NCBI GenBank assembly: GCA_023014335.1
Contig: JAECYW010000004.1
Coordinates: forward strand, 2,790,001-2,854,000
From: Galerina marginata
Lineage: Eukaryota > Basidiomycota > Agaricomycetes > Agaricales > Galerinaceae
Reading direction: 5' to 3'
DNA length: 64,000 nucleotides
The position numbers were made by a program, and so were the translations under genes. Shown one piece after another: positions 61,242-64,000 of this stretch. The notes under the pieces are model-generated. The model ran no database searches and was not told where the DNA came from. It saw nothing but the letters and a program-made list of their open reading frames with translations. Every line of letters begins with the position of its first letter. The first letter of the stretch is position 1.

Positions 61242-63869
61242 ATGAGCAAACTCTTCTCCGATGATGAGGGCTCGGTGAATGGAGGCGACCGCATGCTCAC
61301 GATCAATGAACATTACGCCAAAGCTTTTGAACATCGAAAGGAAAGAGAAGAGCTTGAAAGACGTGTGTTCTTTTCCTATCGAAGGCAATACTTTGCTTAC
61401 AGTGTCCGTAAATTCTAGTTCAAGCAAAATATGGATCAGACTATGATCCAGATGCCTCCGACGCCGAGCTTTCCACTGATTCCGAGAGTGCCGAATCGGA
61501 AGACGAGCATGGGGAGGAACTTACGCCTGCTGTGGACGTTGCTATTCTGCGCACACTGGCCAGAATTAAACGAAAGGATCCAGAGATTTATGACTCTGAG
61601 AAGAATATATTTGGACGTAAGCTATCCGTTTTACTGTTGTTACTTTTTCACTGATTGTTTGTGGTGTATCAGAGGAGAGTGAGAGGTTGGCGACGAAAGC
61701 GCCTAAACGTAGTGAAGGCCAGGTAAAACCAAAGAACAAGGTGCATTTATTTAGGATCAATTAACTCTCAAGCCACCTTTGACAAATGATATTTTAGTCA
61801 AAGCCTGCTACTATCCGTCAAGCCAACTTAGACGCTATGCTGAATCCTTCTCGGTCGGCGTCTCCGGAATCCGACCTCGATGCACCAATGACCCACGTTC
61901 AAGAACAAGAGGTCCTTCGGAGACAGACCATCGCAGCCTTCCATGGTGCTGTTACTGAGGACGGCGAAGATGACTTCCTCATTCCTCGTGAGAAGACGCA
62001 AGATGAGCGGGAAAGGGAGGAAGAAGAATATCGGGCCTTCCTGGAGCGTGAAGTCGGAGACGTCAGGGACCTGGTAAGTGTAGACGGGAAAAATGAGAGT
62101 GGGGATGAGGAAAGACCGGAGGAAAGAGAGTCAAATGTCGAGGAGCAGGCAGAAGGAGGAGAACGGAAAAAGAAAAAGAAGCAAAAGAAAGCTAAAATCG
62201 CGGTCGACGAACAAGAAACTAAGCCGAAGAAAACGAAAGCAGAGAAGGATCAAGAATTCTTGCTAGAGTTCGATTCTCTTCACTCGATATTGTCGAAACA
62301 ACTAATGTCTGCCTTAGTTATATCATGAACCGTGGATGGATTGATCGTTCGGAAGGACGGGTACCCACCTATAAAGAAGTAACCTCACATGCCGACGAAC
62401 GACGTAAGAAGAAGGGGAAATCTAAAGCCAAACCCCAAGACGAGGATGATTCGGCCGCTCCTGAAGAAGCAGATGGAGAGATGGACACTGGCCTCCTCTC
62501 AGATTCTTCCTTCGAGTCTGTCGCATCTTTCTTCGAGGCTTCATATAACCATCGCTTTGAGGAACCAGACGCAGCCACGATACCCTCTTTCCCGCGTAAC
62601 CTCCCCTCGCTCGTGCGTCGGGAGGACACGACGCGAAAAGAAGCTAGAGAACGGCGAAAACAGCGCAAGGAGGAGGAACTGCGGAAGAAACGGGAAGAGG
62701 TACAGCGGCTGAAAGCATTGAAAATGCGGGAGGTGAAACGAAAACTGGTCAGCAAGCAAGGGGGCTTGCGAATCCAAGGCTCCGGCGACGACGACGAGTT
62801 CGTGGACGAGGCGTTGAGGGAGCTGGACTTGGAGGGCGAATGGGACCCCGAAAGACATGACCGACAGATGGCGGGTCTGTTTGACCGAGGGGCTGATGCG
62901 TTTGAGAATGATGGTGGGTTCGAGGACGATGAAGACGTCCAATTCGATGCCGATGGCAAGCCAGTCTGGGATGAAGATGTCGACATTGGGGATATACCCA
63001 TTTCGGATGACGATGTTGGTGTTATTTTCGATGATGACCCGCAACCCAGCAAAAAGGAGAAGAAGAAGAAAAAGAAAAAGAAGAAAGGAGAAGACAAGGA
63101 CGAAGCAGCCGTGGATATCGATGCTATGGATGCAGATGCACAACCACGGTACGATGAGAACGAGGAATGGGATGGGACAGAAGAGATGCGAAAAAGAAAG
63201 TTCAATGAGTACATGGATGAAATCTATGGCCTTGAATTTAATGACCTTGTGAGTCTATTTCAATTGTTATTCGTTTACCACCTTGCTCATGGTACCGAAA
63301 AGGTTGGTGACCTTCCTACCAGATTCAAATACGTTCCTGTCCAAGCGCAGCACTATGCTCTAACTCCTGCCGAAATCTTAATGGCCACCGACCAAGAACT
63401 CAACGAATACATGAGCGTGAAGAAATACGCCCCGTATCGACAGGAAAAAGACAACCGAAGCCGATATGGCAAGAAAACTCAAGAGAAACTGCACGAGTTC
63501 AAAGCCAAGGTCGGGGAACGTGTCGGGACGAACTTGAGCGTCAGGCCAGGAGGTGCGGATGCCCACCAGGGAGAAAAGGTGAAGAAGCGAAAAGGAAAGA
63601 AGGAGCGAATGAAGATGAAGACCACTGCGGGTGGGGTGGAAGGTGAAGAAGTCGCCGATGTGGACCTGGATGAAACTCCACAGGTGGCAAATGGTAAGCA
63701 CGGACCTGAGTTGGAGAAACTCAAGAAACGGAAGCGAGAGCAGGAAGACGATCTCGTGGAAAGAGGTGATAAAAACGGGGATGGCGACAACCTCGACGAC
63801 GGGGCAGGAGAAGGTGCAGTGAAGAAGAAAAGAAAGCGACATCGTAAAAAAGAATCCTTACAGACATGA
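61242..63869 (+). CDS. KRI1: Ribosome biogenesis protein Kri1
   Basis: Kri1 binds Krr1 and is needed for 40S subunit assembly in the nucleolus. The start MSKLFSDDEGSVNGGDRMLTIN resembles the family N-terminus (INEHYAKAFEHRKEREEL). Charged blocks follow: RREDTTRKEARERRKQRKEEEL (near 62620), KMREVKRKL and DEWD-like acidic segments. The signature YIMNRGWIDR (62325) follows an intron with a GTTCGA donor (within about 62265-62315); retaining it would stop translation at 62328. The last intron (within about 63249-63302) joins LEFNDL to VGDLPTRFKYVPV, and the conserved ATDQELNEYMSVKKYAPYR follows. The C-terminus is Lys-rich (KKKRKRHRKKE). The stop is at 63869. Confidence 0.93.
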
Positions 63870-64000
63870 GTTTTCGGTTTCCATGTACACTTTGCATTTT
63901 ATCCGCGAAACTTCATGAGTTCAATGAATACTTTTTTCTGATGGGCTCTTGTTTGCCTCGAGATGTATGAACCATAGTCCTAGCCAATCACTCTTATGCT

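Noticed and set aside
62369..63214. 281-codon minus-strand Ser-rich frame
   Set aside because: It is the reverse complement of the Lys/Glu/Asp-rich Kri1 exon; Ser and Phe runs arise from reversing Glu and Lys codons.

Overview
The window looks like the nuclear genome of a filamentous basidiomycete, most likely a mushroom-forming Agaricomycete. Almost every gene is broken by short introns (about 45-75 nt, usually GT-AG). Genes are packed on both strands. The gene set is fungal: YVC1-type channel, PalB/Rim13 calpain, Rit1, Bqt4-like KilA-N protein, Kri1, and a secreted Ser/Thr-rich GPI-type protein. No tRNA, rRNA, CRISPR array or complete transposon was recognised. Genes were rebuilt by reading exons by eye and matching splice phases to conserved family motifs, so internal exon borders are predictions.

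Layout, 1-19 kb: an ARM/HEAT-repeat gene cut by the left edge (+), a wax-synthase-like membrane acyltransferase (+), then an accessory region. There, two paralogous cytochrome P450 genes (both -) lie in a direct segmental duplication that includes their promoters. Between them sits a 1434-bp sequence present as two apparently identical head-to-tail copies, followed by about 1 kb of gene-poor DNA with a possible retroelement scrap.

Layout, 19-41.5 kb: a YVC1/TRP-like channel (-) divergent from an STK32/YANK-like kinase (+); a macro-domain protein (+); a hexose-type MFS transporter (+); the PalB/Rim13 calpain (+), convergent with Rit1 (-); a small ankyrin-like protein (+); eIF1A (-) divergent from an alpha/beta hydrolase (+); a disordered Thr-Pro-rich protein (+); and the proteasome subunit Sem1/Dss1 (+).

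Layout, 41.5-64 kb: a GIT1-like MFS permease (-) divergent from a citrate synthase (+); a GPI-type cell-surface protein (+); a Wss1-type DNA-protein crosslink protease (-); an F-box protein (-); 6-phosphofructokinase (+); a Bqt4-like inner-nuclear-membrane protein (+); and Kri1 (+). These are mostly ordinary housekeeping genes with no operon-like logic. Short divergent promoters (YVC1/kinase, Rit1/ankyrin, eIF1A/hydrolase) are the main neighbour relationships.

The observations most worth checking are about gene structure: 13-nt and 3-nt micro-exons and a splice-dependent PTS1-like tail in the citrate synthase, a start codon split by an intron at 38.8 kb, and the perfect 1434-bp tandem duplication between the P450 paralogs. 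I did not find a clear new multi-gene system.
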